DNA of 64,000 bases from WTFY01 sp965220895 (GCA_965220895.1 OZ244850.1:1550001-1614000), one strand, 5' to 3'. Positions 14,995 to 24,301 are shown, counted from the first letter of the stretch. Notes: a model not told the origin generated them from the sequence alone. Translations and numbers: made by a program.

Positions 14995-17382
14995 ATGCAG
15001 GTAAGCGAGCGCTGGTTACGCGAATGGGTGGACCCGCCCACCGACACGAAGCATCTTGCCGATGTGCTGACCATGGCCGGGCTCGAGGTCGACAGTCTCT
15101 CGTCGGCTGCCCCCGCGTTCTCGAACGTGGTGGTCGCACGAATCATGGCTCTCGACTCGCACAGCGAGGACGGGACATACCATGTGTGCCAGGTTGCCGA
15201 TGGCTCCAGCCTGCCGATCACCGTGGTGTGCGCGGCGAACAATGTCCGGGCCGGAATGATGACGGCGCTGGCCCGAGTCGGGGCTAAGCTCCCGGGTGGT
15301 GTCGACATCGAGGCAAAGACATTGCATGGAGTTGAGTCTGCAGGGATGCTTTGTTCCCTTGCGGAACTGGGACTGGCCGAGACATCCGAGGGCATCATCG
15401 AGTTGCCCGAGGCCTGTGATCCCGGTATCGACCTCCATGAGTGCCTGGAGCTCGAGGACACCGTCATCGATATCGACCTGACGCCCAACCGCGCGGATTG
15501 CCTCAGCGTTCAAGGGCTGGCCCGGGAGGTGTCGGCACTGCTTGAGTCACCCCTCGAGGAGGTGGCGTGCCCGACAATTGCAGCCTCGACCGATACGGTG
15601 CTCCCGGTCACGATTGAAGCGCCCGAGGCCTGTGCTCGCTACGTCGGGCGGGCCATCACGGGGGTGAAAGGGGACATTGCGAGCCCCCTGTGGATGCAAG
15701 AGAAATTGCGCCGCAGTGGGCTGCGTTCGGTCAATGCCATCACCGACATCACCAATTATGTGATGCTGGAACTCGGCCAGCCCATGCATGCCTTCGACTT
15801 GGACAAGCTCGATTCCGGGATTGTCGTTCGCTTCGCACGGGCCTCGGAGTCCCTGCACCTGCTCAATGGCCAGGAAGTTTCCCTGTCCGGGGACGAACTG
15901 GTGATTGCGGATGGCAAAAGCCCACTGGCCCTGGCCGGCATCATGGGGGGCGAACGTTCCTGCGTCGCGGACCAAACGCGCGCGGTGTTTTTGGAAGCCG
16001 CCTGGTTTCACCCGCGCGCACTTGCCGGGATCGCACGAAGACACGGCTTGCATACGGATTCCTCGCACCGCTTCGAGCGCGGCGTTTACTCGGACCTGGC
16101 GCAGCTTGCCATACAGAGGGCTACCCAGCTGACCCTTGAGATTGCTGGCGGGGAAGCCGGTCCTGTGGTCTGCGAGGAAGATATCGCGCGCCTGCCGCAA
16201 CCGGTAGAGATTGAGCTTGAGTGTTCCAATGCAAAGAACCTGCTGGGGATCGAGCTGTCCGCCGATGAAATCGAGAAGTTGCTGGTTCGCCTGCAGTGCC
16301 AGGTCCAGCGCTCCGGGGAACGCCTGCATGTGGTCCCTCCAGGATTTCGCACTGACCTCGCAATCGAGGCTGACCTGATCGAGGAGATTGCACGCCTGAA
16401 GGGGTATGAGGCCATCCCGCTGACCCATGAGGAGTCTATCTCCCTGGATACCCGGGGCCAAGTGGCACACACCAGGCCCTTCGAATCGATGAAGCAGGCC
16501 TTGGTGGGCAGCGGCTACAGCGAGATCATCTCGTTCAGCTTCGTGAGCCAGGAGATAGAAGCCCTGTTCAATCCGGAGCACCGGGCCAAGGCCCTGGAAA
16601 ACCCGATCTCGCAGGAACTGTCGGTGATGCGCAGCAGTCTCTGGCCTGGCCTGGTGCAGGCGGCCATGCACAATTTCAACCGCCAGCAAGAGCGCATCCG
16701 CTTCTTTGAGCACGGGCTGCAGTTTTGCCAGACCCCGGAAGGCCTTTTGCAGCGCCTGGTTCTGTCGGGACTGATCTGCGGGAACTGCGAACCCGAGCAG
16801 TGGGGTGCTGTTCCGAGAGAGGTCGACTTCTACGATCTCAAGGGCGACGTCGAACGGCTTTTGGAGGTGGCTCGGCTGCCACAGGATGAGATCCAGGTCT
16901 CTCCCCTGGAAGACCCGGCCCTGCACCCGGGGCAGGCCGCGAAAATCCTGCACGGCGATGTGATGCTGGCCCGGTTCGGTGCCCTGCATCCGCGCATCCA
17001 AGCCGCCCTCGAAATCAGCCAGGCGGTGTACCTGTTCGAGCTGCAGCTGGATGGAATTTCACAAAGGTTGCCTGAGCCGGTGTTTCGTGCCCTGTCGAAA
17101 TACCCGTTCATACGCCGGGACATCACCCTCGTCGTGGACGAAGCCGTGAGCGCCGCTGAAATCTGTGCAAACATTGAACAAATGCAAATTCCCATTCTGC
17201 TACAGGTGGGCGTCTTCAGCGTGTATACCGGAAAGGGCATAAAAAAAGGGAAGAAAAGCATATCTTTAGGCTTGATTTTGCAAGAGTTTTCACGCACCCT
17301 TACAGACAAAGAAGTAGAACAAACCATCACATCAATTGTGTCCCAACTTGAACACCAGGTTGGAGCGGAGATGAGAAGCTGA
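14995..17382 (+). CDS. pheT: Phenylalanyl-tRNA synthetase beta subunit
   Basis: A 795-residue subunit, the same length as in E. coli. The start ATG 14995 gives the conserved beginning 'MQVSERWLREWVDPP'; longer in-frame readings overlap pheS and are artefacts. Visible domains are the N-terminal EMAP-like tRNA-binding domain (about 40-150, 'VCQVADGSSLPITVVCGA'-like), B5 domains, the editing B3/B4 region, the class II-like inactive core around 'FSFVSQEIEALFNPE', and the C-terminal ferredoxin-fold anticodon-binding domain beginning 'SKYPFIRRDITLVVDE'. It pairs with pheS, and ihfA follows after 5 bp. Confidence 0.98.
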   Translation: MQVSERWLREWVDPPTDTKHLADVLTMAGLEVDSLSSAAPAFSNVVVARIMALDSHSEDGTYHVCQVADGSSLPITVVCAANNVRAGMMTALARVGAKLPGGVDIEAKTLHGVESAGMLCSLAELGLAETSEGIIELPEACDPGIDLHECLELEDTVIDIDLTPNRADCLSVQGLAREVSALLESPLEEVACPTIAASTDTVLPVTIEAPEACARYVGRAITGVKGDIASPLWMQEKLRRSGLRSVNAITDITNYVMLELGQPMHAFDLDKLDSGIVVRFARASESLHLLNGQEVSLSGDELVIADGKSPLALAGIMGGERSCVADQTRAVFLEAAWFHPRALAGIARRHGLHTDSSHRFERGVYSDLAQLAIQRATQLTLEIAGGEAGPVVCEEDIARLPQPVEIELECSNAKNLLGIELSADEIEKLLVRLQCQVQRSGERLHVVPPGFRTDLAIEADLIEEIARLKGYEAIPLTHEESISLDTRGQVAHTRPFESMKQALVGSGYSEIISFSFVSQEIEALFNPEHRAKALENPISQELSVMRSSLWPGLVQAAMHNFNRQQERIRFFEHGLQFCQTPEGLLQRLVLSGLICGNCEPEQWGAVPREVDFYDLKGDVERLLEVARLPQDEIQVSPLEDPALHPGQAAKILHGDVMLARFGALHPRIQAALEISQAVYLFELQLDGISQRLPEPVFRALSKYPFIRRDITLVVDEAVSAAEICANIEQMQIPILLQVGVFSVYTGKGIKKGKKSISLGLILQEFSRTLTDKEVEQTITSIVSQLEHQVGAEMRS

Positions 17383-17387
17383 GTGCG

Positions 17388-17687
17388 ATGGCGCTGACCA
17401 AAGCCCAAATGGCCGAGAATCTGTTTGAGGAGTTGGGCCTCAACAAACGCGAGGCCAAGGAACTCGTCGAAGTCTTTTTTGAAGAAGTCCGCAACGCCTT
17501 GGAACAAAGCCGCGAAGTCAAGCTGTCCGGTTTTGGCAACTTTATCTTGCGGGACAAGAACCAACGTCCCGGACGGAACCCCAAGACCGGCGAGGAAATC
17601 CCGATTTCTGCCCGGCGTGTGGTGACCTTCCGTCCCGGGCAGAAGTTGAAAGCAAGAGTCGAGGCGTATGTTGGAAATCAGCAATAA
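17388..17687 (+). CDS. ihfA: Integration host factor alpha subunit
   Basis: A 99-residue HU/IHF-family DNA-bending protein. The sequence 'MALTKAQMAENLFEELGLNK' and 'VKLSGFGNFILRDKNQRPGRNPKTGEEI' identify the alpha subunit, including the beta-arm 'RPGRNP' whose Pro intercalates into DNA. It would pair with IhfB, not in this window, in replication, recombination and promoter architecture. Location directly after pheT is the gammaproteobacterial norm, and its end overlaps the next gene by 20 bp. Confidence 0.98.
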   Translation: MALTKAQMAENLFEELGLNKREAKELVEVFFEEVRNALEQSREVKLSGFGNFILRDKNQRPGRNPKTGEEIPISARRVVTFRPGQKLKARVEAYVGNQQ

Positions 17688-18024
17688 CGATGAATTGCCG
17701 CCGATTCCAGGGAAACGCTACTTTACGATTGGCGAAGTCAGCGAACTTTGCAGGGTAAAATCCCATGTCCTGCGTTACTGGGAGCAGGAGTTTCCTTCCC
17801 TGAAACCGGTCAAGCGGCGTGGCAATCGCCGCTACTACCAGCGCCATGACGTGATCCTGATCCGCCAGATCCGTGACCTGCTGTACGTGCAGGGCTACAC
17901 TATCGGTGGCGCGCGTCAGAAGCTGTCGGGGTCTTCGGCCAAGGAAGATACGAGTCAGAGCCAGCAGCTCATCCACCAGATGCGGGTCGAGCTTGAGGAC
18001 CTGTTGCAGGTTTTGAAGCGGTAA
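17668..18024 (+). CDS. MerR family transcriptional regulator
   Basis: A 118-residue regulator with an N-terminal winged helix of MerR type ('YFTIGEVSELCRVKSHVLRYWEQEF', then 'RRGNRRYYQRHDVILIRQIRDLLYVQGYTI'). The C-terminal part, 'SQQLIHQMRVELEDLLQVLKR', is a short coiled coil for dimerisation and has no cysteine metal site, so it is not a heavy-metal sensor. This gene is regularly found between ihfA and tRNA-Pro in gammaproteobacteria; its target is unknown. Start ATG 17668 overlaps the end of ihfA. Confidence 0.93.
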   Translation: MLEISNNDELPPIPGKRYFTIGEVSELCRVKSHVLRYWEQEFPSLKPVKRRGNRRYYQRHDVILIRQIRDLLYVQGYTIGGARQKLSGSSAKEDTSQSQQLIHQMRVELEDLLQVLKR

Positions 18025-18066
18025 TTGTTCTTCCTATAATTTTCTGTACTATGTGCCAACGAATAT

Positions 18067-18143
18067 CGGGGTGTAGCGCAGCCTGGTAGCGCACCGCAAT
18101 GGGGTTGCGGTGGTCGGAGGTTCAAATCCTCTCACCCCGACCA
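18067..18143 (+). tRNA. tRNA-Pro (anticodon GGG)
   Basis: A 77-nt cloverleaf with CCA encoded. The acceptor stem CGGGGTG pairs with CACCCCG, then ACCA. The anticodon arm CCGCA-ATGGGGT-TGCGG carries GGG. The T arm has GGTTCAAATCC. Its place after the MerR-type gene is conserved in the class. No integrase or duplicated tRNA end follows, so this site is unoccupied. Confidence 0.97.
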
Positions 18144-18196
18144 GTCCCGGGACGTGGACATAACCCGTTCGAGCACAACAGCAGGACCTTCAATCA

Positions 18197-19036
18197 ATGT
18201 CATCGACTATTCACGTGGATCTTGAGTTCCTGCTGCTGGCCGGCACCCTGGTGACCGGCCTGGTCTGGCTGCTCGACCGGTACTACCTTCGCGCCCGGCG
18301 CGCGGCAAAGACGGCAACGGCCGTGTCTTCCGGGGTCCAGGACAAGATTGCATCCGGGAACGATGCGCGCGAGCGGGATCCCTGGTTTATCGAACTGTGC
18401 ATTTCGTTTTTTCCGATTCTCCTGATCGTGCTGGTGCTTCGGTCCTTCATCGCCGAACCCTTCCGGATTCCTTCGGGTTCCATGATGCCCACCCTGTTGC
18501 ACGGGGACTTTATCCTGGTGAACAAATTCAGTTACGGGGTGCGGCTGCCGGTGCTGCACACCAAGATCCTCGATACCGGAGCCCCGCAACGCGGAGACGT
18601 CGCGGTGTTTCGCTTTCCGAGCGATCCCTCCGCGGACTACATCAAGCGGATCATCGGTCTGCCGGGAGATTTCATTGAATACCGCAACAAGACGATCTTC
18701 ATCAACCACCGCCCCATGCACCAGGTGGAAACCGGCGTGTACCACGGGGATGGCGCCAACAGCGTCATGAACGGCATCCCAATGTACAGCGAGGACCTGC
18801 AGGTGCTGGAGCACGGTGTGCTGATCCGCGACCCGAGACGCAACCGGCCGATCGCAGAGCAGGTCCCCGAGGACCACTACTTCGTCATGGGCGACAATCG
18901 CGACCACAGCAGCGACAGCCGAAGCTGGGGCTTTGTTCCGGAAAAAAACCTGGTCGGCCGGGCCTTCCTGGTATGGATGAACTGGGACTATGACGGCAAG
19001 AACTTCGACTTCGAACGCATCGGCAACAAGATCTAG
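18197..19036 (+). CDS. lepB: Signal peptidase I
   Basis: A 279-residue inner-membrane serine peptidase that removes signal peptides on the periplasmic side. Two N-terminal hydrophobic segments ('LEFLLLAGTLVTGLVWLL' and 'ISFFPILLIVLVLRSFI') anchor it. Box B 'PSGSMMPTL' contains the nucleophile S95, and 'DYIKRIIGLPGD' contains the general base K150. Box E 'GDNRDHSSDSR' and 'WGFVP' are present. The Ser and Lys sit at the expected spacing relative to E. coli S91/K146. lepB followed by rnc-era-recO is the usual order; here lepA is not upstream, the gene instead following tRNA-Pro. Confidence 0.97.
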   Translation: MSSTIHVDLEFLLLAGTLVTGLVWLLDRYYLRARRAAKTATAVSSGVQDKIASGNDARERDPWFIELCISFFPILLIVLVLRSFIAEPFRIPSGSMMPTLLHGDFILVNKFSYGVRLPVLHTKILDTGAPQRGDVAVFRFPSDPSADYIKRIIGLPGDFIEYRNKTIFINHRPMHQVETGVYHGDGANSVMNGIPMYSEDLQVLEHGVLIRDPRRNRPIAEQVPEDHYFVMGDNRDHSSDSRSWGFVPEKNLVGRAFLVWMNWDYDGKNFDFERIGNKI

Positions 19037-19061
19037 CCACGTACTGCTCCAGGGTTGAGAA

Positions 19062-19089
19062 TTGGTCTCCCCGGGCGGGCTGGTATAAA
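19062..19089 (+). promoter_or_regulatory. Possible sigma-70 promoter upstream of rnc
   Basis: TTGGTC (19062-19067) and TATAAA (19084-19089) are separated by 16 bp in the 141-bp gap between lepB and rnc. The -10 element matches five of six consensus bases; the -35 element matches only the TTG. The rnc leader is a known site of RNase III self-cleavage in enteric bacteria, but no clear long hairpin was identified here. Confidence 0.4.
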
Positions 19090-19177
19090 ATCATCGGCGC
19101 ACCATGTTGAATTGCAGCACACCCTGTCTGATCCTGGCCCCGTGTGCATCCACCCCTGAAGACTGACAGTAAATAGA

Positions 19178-19846
19178 TTGCAGCTTACCGACATCCTAGA
19201 CGAGCCCTTCCGAAGCTCGGACCATTTTCACCAGGCGCTGACCCATCGCAGTGCCGGAGCCCACAACAACGAGAGACTGGAGTACCTGGGGGATGCGCTG
19301 CTGGGATTTTTCATCGCCGAGTGGCTCTTCCTCCACTACACCGACTGCCCCGAGGGCGACCTGACCCGGCTGCGCGCGCACCTGGTGCGACAGGAGACGC
19401 TGGTCGAGATCGCGCGTGAACTGGATCTCGGCAAGCACCTGTCCCTGGGGGCGGGTGAGATCAAGTCGGGCGGGGCACAGCGGGACTCGATCCTGGCCAA
19501 TGCGCTGGAGGCCCTGGTCGGTGCCGTGTACCTCTCGCAGGGGCTGGAGCGGGCCCGAAAGTTCGTCATGGACCTGTACAGCATGCGCCTTGAGCACATT
19601 CCTTCGGTGGAACAGCTCAAGGATGCCAAGACCAAGCTGCAGGAACTCCTGCAGTCCGAAGGGCTGGATCTGCCCCGCTACGTACTGCAAAAGCAGGTCC
19701 GCAAGTCAGGCGATGAGTTTTTCACGGTCGAATGCATCGTTGCGGGCTGTCGCGAACCGTTCGTGGCCACCGGCAAGAGCCGGCGCCTGGCAGAACAGGA
19801 TGCGGCCCAACTGGCCCTGGCCTACGTGTCCGGGCAGGAGTCCTGA
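19178..19846 (+). CDS. rnc: Ribonuclease III
   Basis: A 222-residue double-strand-specific endoribonuclease that matures rRNA and processes mRNA. The catalytic signature 'NERLEYLGDALLG' supplies metal-binding acidic residues, and 'ILANALEALVGAVYLSQG' supplies the catalytic Glu. The C-terminal double-stranded RNA-binding domain begins at 'DAKTKLQELLQSEGLDLP' and ends with 'AEQDAAQLALAYV'. The start is TTG 19178; no ATG lies between the upstream in-frame stop at 19157-19159 and this codon. era follows after 9 bp. Confidence 0.97.
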   Translation: MQLTDILDEPFRSSDHFHQALTHRSAGAHNNERLEYLGDALLGFFIAEWLFLHYTDCPEGDLTRLRAHLVRQETLVEIARELDLGKHLSLGAGEIKSGGAQRDSILANALEALVGAVYLSQGLERARKFVMDLYSMRLEHIPSVEQLKDAKTKLQELLQSEGLDLPRYVLQKQVRKSGDEFFTVECIVAGCREPFVATGKSRRLAEQDAAQLALAYVSGQES

Positions 19847-19855
19847 AGGGCCTGC

Positions 19856-20743
19856 ATGTCGGGGGAGTCTAAATGCGGGTTCGTGAGCATCGTGGGCCGG
19901 GCCAATGTCGGCAAGTCCACCTTGTTCAACAAGCTGCTGGGGGACCAGCTGTCCGTAACCACCCACAAGCCGCACACCACGCGCAATAACATCCGCGGAA
20001 TCCTGAGCCTCGAGCAGTGCCAGCTGGTGCTGGTGGACACTCCGGGCGTTCAGCTCAGCCACCGGCGGCTGATGCACCGGGTGATGCTCAGCAATGCGCT
20101 GTCCTCCCTGCAGGAGGTCGACGTGGTGATGATGCTGGTCGAGCCGTATGTCTGGAACCGCGAAGATGACTACCTGATCGAGCAGATTGGCCAGATCAAG
20201 ACTTCGGTCGTGCTGGTGATCAACAAGGTCGACAAGATCAAGGACAAGTCGGAACTGCTGCCCGTCATCGACGCGCTGAAGTCCCGGCATGCCTTCGACA
20301 GCATCGTGCCGCTGTCCGCATTGTACGATCAGCAGGCCACGGCATTGACTCACGAGCTGTGCAGGTTCTGTCCCCAATCGGAGTTCCTGTTTCCGCGGGA
20401 TATGAAGTGGGACCGAGACGATGCTTTCGTGGCTGCGGAAATCGTGCGGGGTGTGGCCATGGTGCAGTTGCAAAAAGAACTGCCCTATGTGCTCTACACG
20501 GAGGTCGAAACCCTCGAGTTCGAGGAAAGCCTGGTCACGGTGTCGGTGGTGATCTGGGTGGAGAAAGACAGCCAGAAGGCCATCGTGATCGGGAAAAAAG
20601 GCTCGCGGCTGAAGGCCATCGGCGAGCAGGCGCGCCGCCGCCTGGAGCGGGTTTTTCACAGGAAGGTGATGCTCAGTACCTGGGTCAAGGTCAAGCAGAA
20701 CTGGCAGGACCAGCAGGGGATCGTCTCCCGGTTCGAGCATTAG
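19856..20743 (+). CDS. era: GTPase Era
   Basis: A 295-residue GTPase that binds the 3' end of 16S rRNA and helps 30S maturation. G motifs: G1 'GRANVGKSTL', G2 region 'HKPHTTRNNIRGI', G3 'DTPG', G4 'NKVD', G5 'SAL'. The C-terminal KH domain contains 'VIGKKGSRLKAIGEQARRRLE', and the tail 'WVKVKQNWQDQ' is typical. Length matches the family (about 300). recO starts 13 bp later. Confidence 0.98.
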   Translation: MSGESKCGFVSIVGRANVGKSTLFNKLLGDQLSVTTHKPHTTRNNIRGILSLEQCQLVLVDTPGVQLSHRRLMHRVMLSNALSSLQEVDVVMMLVEPYVWNREDDYLIEQIGQIKTSVVLVINKVDKIKDKSELLPVIDALKSRHAFDSIVPLSALYDQQATALTHELCRFCPQSEFLFPRDMKWDRDDAFVAAEIVRGVAMVQLQKELPYVLYTEVETLEFEESLVTVSVVIWVEKDSQKAIVIGKKGSRLKAIGEQARRRLERVFHRKVMLSTWVKVKQNWQDQQGIVSRFEH

Positions 20744-20756
20744 AGGACAGGCACCC

Positions 20757-21476
20757 TTGGCAAAAAAAGTACAGCTGCAGCCGGCCTACTGCATGCATGC
20801 GCGTTCCTACCGGGAATCCAGCCAGATCGTGGACATGCTGACACCGGGTCACGGCCTGATCGCTGCGGTGCACCGCGGCTCGAGAAAACAGCGCGGTGCC
20901 ACCAAGATCCTGTTTACCCCGCTGCTGATCTCGTGGAGCGGGAACGGCGAGCTGTTCACGCTGACCCATGTCGAGTCCGCAGGCGCCCGCCACTTCGATC
21001 TTCCCGGCATGAGCGTCGTCGGCATGTACCTGAACGAACTGATTCTGAGACTGACTCCGAAGTCCAGTCCCAGCCAGGGCATTTTCGATTTGTACCGCAG
21101 TGTCGTCATGGCACTGGGCGGAAATGAAATACCGTGCGAGAATCTCTTGCGCCTGTTCGAGATCAAGCTGCTGGAGAAGACCGGGCATGGCCTTTTGCTG
21201 GACCGGGAAGCGGATCACGAGACCGAGATTCAGCCGCATGCTGTTTATCGTTATGATGTGGAATCGGGCCCGGTGCGGGTTGGCCAGTCCGCCCCGGCAT
21301 GGAACATCCTGCAAGGAACGACATTGATCGCACTTCAGTCACCACTGGAAATGAAACATGAATCACGGGGAGCGGCCAAGAAATTCATGCGCGGCCTGAT
21401 CGACCTGCATCTGGGTTCGCGCCCGTTGCGAAGCCGCGAAATCCTGCAGTTCATGCGCACGACCCCGCCGGACTGA
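20757..21476 (+). CDS. recO: DNA repair protein RecO
   Basis: A 239-residue protein of the RecFOR pathway that loads RecA onto SSB-coated single strands. The N-terminal OB fold starts with 'LQPAYCMHARSYRESSQIVDMLT', has 'HGLIAAVHRGSRKQRG', and is followed by the helical C-terminal domain ('LLRLFEIKLLEKTGHGLLLD'). The zinc-binding cysteines of some members are absent, as in other gammaproteobacteria. TTG 20757 is the start giving the normal family length. Order era-recO-pdxJ-acpS is conserved. Confidence 0.95.
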   Translation: MAKKVQLQPAYCMHARSYRESSQIVDMLTPGHGLIAAVHRGSRKQRGATKILFTPLLISWSGNGELFTLTHVESAGARHFDLPGMSVVGMYLNELILRLTPKSSPSQGIFDLYRSVVMALGGNEIPCENLLRLFEIKLLEKTGHGLLLDREADHETEIQPHAVYRYDVESGPVRVGQSAPAWNILQGTTLIALQSPLEMKHESRGAAKKFMRGLIDLHLGSRPLRSREILQFMRTTPPD

Positions 21477-21498
21477 CCCCGCCTGCGAGTGTTCTCCG

Positions 21499-22233
21499 AT
21501 GCCTGCTGAATCCAGAGTGCGACTTGGCGTGAATCTTGACCACGTCATGACGATCCGCCAGGCGAGAGGCACGGCCTACCCGGATTTGCAGGAGGCCATT
21601 GCTGCAACGGAACGCGCCGGCGCCGACGGCATCACCATGCACCTGCGCGAGGACCGCCGCCACATCCAGGATGCCGACGTCTATCTGGCCAGGCGCATAA
21701 TCCGCACCAGCATGAACCTGGAGATGGCGGCGACCGACGAGATGCGCGACATCGCCCTGGATGTGCTCCCGCAACACTGCTGCATCGTTCCGGAAAAGCG
21801 CATGGAGCTGACCACGGAAGGGGGGCTCGACGTGCTTGCCCACCAGGCGAGGATCACGGATCTTTCGAGTGCATTGAGTGAAGCCGGCATCATCGTGTCC
21901 CTGTTCATCGAGCCGGACGAGAAAACGGTGGCCGCGGCTGCCGAAACCGGCGCCGGCGCGGTTGAACTGCATACCGGCACGTATGCGGAGGCCCGCGGCA
22001 AGGCGCAAAGGGATGAACTGGACAGGATTCGTGCCGCCGCCCGCCAGGCGCACGCCCTCGGCCTGACGGTCAACGCCGGGCACGGACTGCACCGCGGCAA
22101 CGTCGCAGTCATTGCGGCCATCGAGAACATGCATGAGCTGAACATCGGTCACTCGATCGTGGCCGATGCCCTGCTCATGGGACTGGAGGGGGCCGTGCGG
22201 CAGATGCGAGCCGCCATGGATGCGGAGCTTTGA
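21499..22233 (+). CDS. pdxJ: Pyridoxine 5'-phosphate synthase
   Basis: A 244-residue TIM-barrel enzyme that condenses 1-deoxyxylulose 5-phosphate with 3-amino-2-oxopropyl phosphate in vitamin B6 synthesis. Family segments: 'RLGVNLDHVMTIRQARGTAYPD', 'GADGITMHLREDRRHIQD', 'EKRMELTTEGGLDV', 'VELHTGTYAEA' and 'LTVNAGHGLHRGNV', with the phosphate-binding end 'ELNIGHSIVADALLMGLE'. Length equals the usual 240-245. acpS starts one base after the stop. Confidence 0.98.
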   Translation: MPAESRVRLGVNLDHVMTIRQARGTAYPDLQEAIAATERAGADGITMHLREDRRHIQDADVYLARRIIRTSMNLEMAATDEMRDIALDVLPQHCCIVPEKRMELTTEGGLDVLAHQARITDLSSALSEAGIIVSLFIEPDEKTVAAAAETGAGAVELHTGTYAEARGKAQRDELDRIRAAARQAHALGLTVNAGHGLHRGNVAVIAAIENMHELNIGHSIVADALLMGLEGAVRQMRAAMDAEL

Positions 22234-22234
22234 T

Positions 22235-22621
22235 ATGGAACTGATCGGCAGCGGGGTGGACATCGTGGACAACCGGCGGATCCAGAGGGTCTATGGCCGC
22301 TATCCCGAGGCCTTTGCACGAAGGATCCTGCATACCCGCGAACTCGAAGAATTTGCCGATGAGACGAACAAGCCCCAGTACCTCGCCAGCCGCTTTTCGG
22401 TCAAGGAGGCCATCGCCAAGGCATTCGGGCTCGGCATTCGCGCACCGATGACATGGAGGAACATCTGCATCACCCATGACGCCCTGGGCAAGCCGGAAGC
22501 CCACTTCGAGAAAGTGCTTAGAGACCATCTCGGGGTGGCTGCCTTGCAGGTGTCTGTTAGTATTTCCCATGAACAGCACTACACGGTGGCGCACGCCATC
22601 GCATTTGATAATGGCCCATGA
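22235..22621 (+). CDS. acpS: Holo-[acyl-carrier-protein] synthase
   Basis: A 128-residue phosphopantetheinyl transferase that converts apo-ACP to holo-ACP using CoA. The magnesium site is visible as 'IGSGVDIVDNRRI' (Asp) and 'LASRFSVKEAIAKAFG' (Glu). I chose ATG 22235, which matches the family start; longer readings run into pdxJ. It overlaps cysM by four bases (ATGA), suggesting translational coupling. Confidence 0.96.
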   Translation: MELIGSGVDIVDNRRIQRVYGRYPEAFARRILHTRELEEFADETNKPQYLASRFSVKEAIAKAFGLGIRAPMTWRNICITHDALGKPEAHFEKVLRDHLGVAALQVSVSISHEQHYTVAHAIAFDNGP

Positions 22622-23514
22622 AAACGCACACGCTTGAAAAATTTGTCGGCAACACGCCGCTGGTTCGACTGCAGCGCTTGCCGGGATCGACCTCCAACCG
22701 GATCCTGGCCAAGCTTGAAGGCAACAACCCGGCCGGTTCGGTCAAGGACCGCCCGGCGCTCAGCATGATTGTCGAGGCCGAGCGGCGCGGCGAAATCAAA
22801 CCCGGCGACCACCTGATCGAGGCGACCAGCGGCAACACCGGCATCGCGCTCGCCATGGTGGCCGCCATGAAGGGCTATGGGATGAAACTGATCATGCCCG
22901 AGAACATGAGCCTGGAGCGGCGCGCCTCCATGCAGGCCTTCGGTGCCGAGCTGATCCTGGTGACCGTGGAGGAAGGCATGGAGCGGGCTCGCGACCTGGC
23001 CCTGGAGATGCAGGCCCAGGGCGAGGGCAAGGTACTGGACCAGTTTGCCAACCCGGACAACCCGCTTTCGCACTACCGCTCGACCGGCCCGGAGGTGTTT
23101 GCGGACACCGAAGGCCAGGTCACTCATTTTGTGAGTTCCATGGGCACCACCGGAACGATCATGGGAGTGTCGAGATACCTGAAGGAGGTCCAGCCCGAGA
23201 TCCAGATCGTCGGGGTCGAGCCGGCCGAGGGCTCCAAGATTCCGGGCATCCGCAAATGGCCCGAGGCCTATATTCCGAAGATATTCGATGCCAGCGCGGT
23301 CGACCGCATGATCGAGGTAACCCAACAGGAGGCCGAGGCCATGATGCGAAGGCTCGGCCGCGAGGAAGGCATCTTTTGCGGGGTCTCCTCCGGAGGCGCG
23401 GTCGCCGCCGCCCTGAGGCTGTCACAAGAGGTGCGCGATGCGGTGATCGTCACCATCATCTGCGACCGGGGGGACCGCTACCTGTCCACGGGGCTTTTTT
23501 CAGAGGACGCATAA
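22618..23514 (+). CDS. cysM: Cysteine synthase B (O-acetylserine sulfhydrylase)
   Basis: A 298-residue PLP enzyme making cysteine from O-acetylserine and sulfide or thiosulfate. 'NPAGSVKDRPAL' contains the PLP lysine, 'EATSGNTGIALAM' the substrate loop, and 'SSMGTTGTIMGVSRYL' the PLP-phosphate-binding loop. Arg-rich 'GLFSEDA' end and the 'KWPEAYIPKIF' segment favour CysM over CysK. It overlaps acpS by four bases. Confidence 0.94.
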   Translation: MKTHTLEKFVGNTPLVRLQRLPGSTSNRILAKLEGNNPAGSVKDRPALSMIVEAERRGEIKPGDHLIEATSGNTGIALAMVAAMKGYGMKLIMPENMSLERRASMQAFGAELILVTVEEGMERARDLALEMQAQGEGKVLDQFANPDNPLSHYRSTGPEVFADTEGQVTHFVSSMGTTGTIMGVSRYLKEVQPEIQIVGVEPAEGSKIPGIRKWPEAYIPKIFDASAVDRMIEVTQQEAEAMMRRLGREEGIFCGVSSGGAVAAALRLSQEVRDAVIVTIICDRGDRYLSTGLFSEDA

Positions 23515-23527
23515 AAAGGATGGACCC

Positions 23528-24301
23528 ATGAACGTTTTTGTCTTTGACGTCGAATCCGTTCCGGATATCGAGTCCGGTCGGAAAATCCATGATCTACAGG
23601 GGCTGGAGGATGTCGATGTCGTTCGCGCCATGGAGCAGATGCGAAGCCAGCAGACGGGCAACACGTTCATGCCCCACTACCTGCAGCGCATCGTCGCCAT
23701 CTCGGTGGTGCTGAGCACTGCCGACAGCTTGCGGGTCTGGTCCCTGGGCTCGCCCGAGTCCGGAGAGAAGGAACTGCTGGAGCGCTTTTTTGCCGGCCTG
23801 GAAAAATACAACCCGACGCTGGTCTCCTGGAACGGCAGCGGGTTCGACCTGCCGGTGATCCAGTTCCGTTCCCTGCTGCACGGAATCGATGCTCACCACT
23901 ACTGGCAAACGGGTGATGAGGACACGAGCTTTCGCTACAACAACTACCTGAGCCGGTTCCACTGGCGTCACACTGACCTGATGGACGTGCTGGCCGGCTA
24001 CCAGCCGCGCGCGTTCGCCAAACTCGATCACATCGCCACCATGCTGGGCTTTCCCGGCAAGACGGGCATGGACGGCAGCCAGGTGGGCGAGGCCTGGCTG
24101 GCCGGAGAGATCGAGGCGATCCGCAATTACTGCGAGACGGATGCGCTGAACACCTACCTGGTCTACCTGTGTTTCGAGAAGATGCGCGGCAAGCTTTCAG
24201 AGGGCATGTATGCGAACAAGATCGAGCAGGTCAGGACATCCCTGGCCGAGGCGCAAAAGCCCCACTTCGACGATTTCCTCGAGCACTGGGCTTCAGACTA
24301 G
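23528..24301 (+). CDS. PolB-like 3'-5' exonuclease (DEDDy family)
   Basis: A 257-residue protein with the three exonuclease motifs of family B polymerases but no polymerase domain: Exo I 'FVFDVESVPD', Exo II 'VSWNGSGFDLPV', and Exo III 'YCETDALNTYLV' (YxxxD). This stand-alone family is common in proteobacteria and presumably trims DNA ends or RNA; its physiological substrate is unknown. It is 13 bp after cysM and converges with dapE, overlapping its end by 9 bp. Confidence 0.88.
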   Translation: MNVFVFDVESVPDIESGRKIHDLQGLEDVDVVRAMEQMRSQQTGNTFMPHYLQRIVAISVVLSTADSLRVWSLGSPESGEKELLERFFAGLEKYNPTLVSWNGSGFDLPVIQFRSLLHGIDAHHYWQTGDEDTSFRYNNYLSRFHWRHTDLMDVLAGYQPRAFAKLDHIATMLGFPGKTGMDGSQVGEAWLAGEIEAIRNYCETDALNTYLVYLCFEKMRGKLSEGMYANKIEQVRTSLAEAQKPHFDDFLEHWASD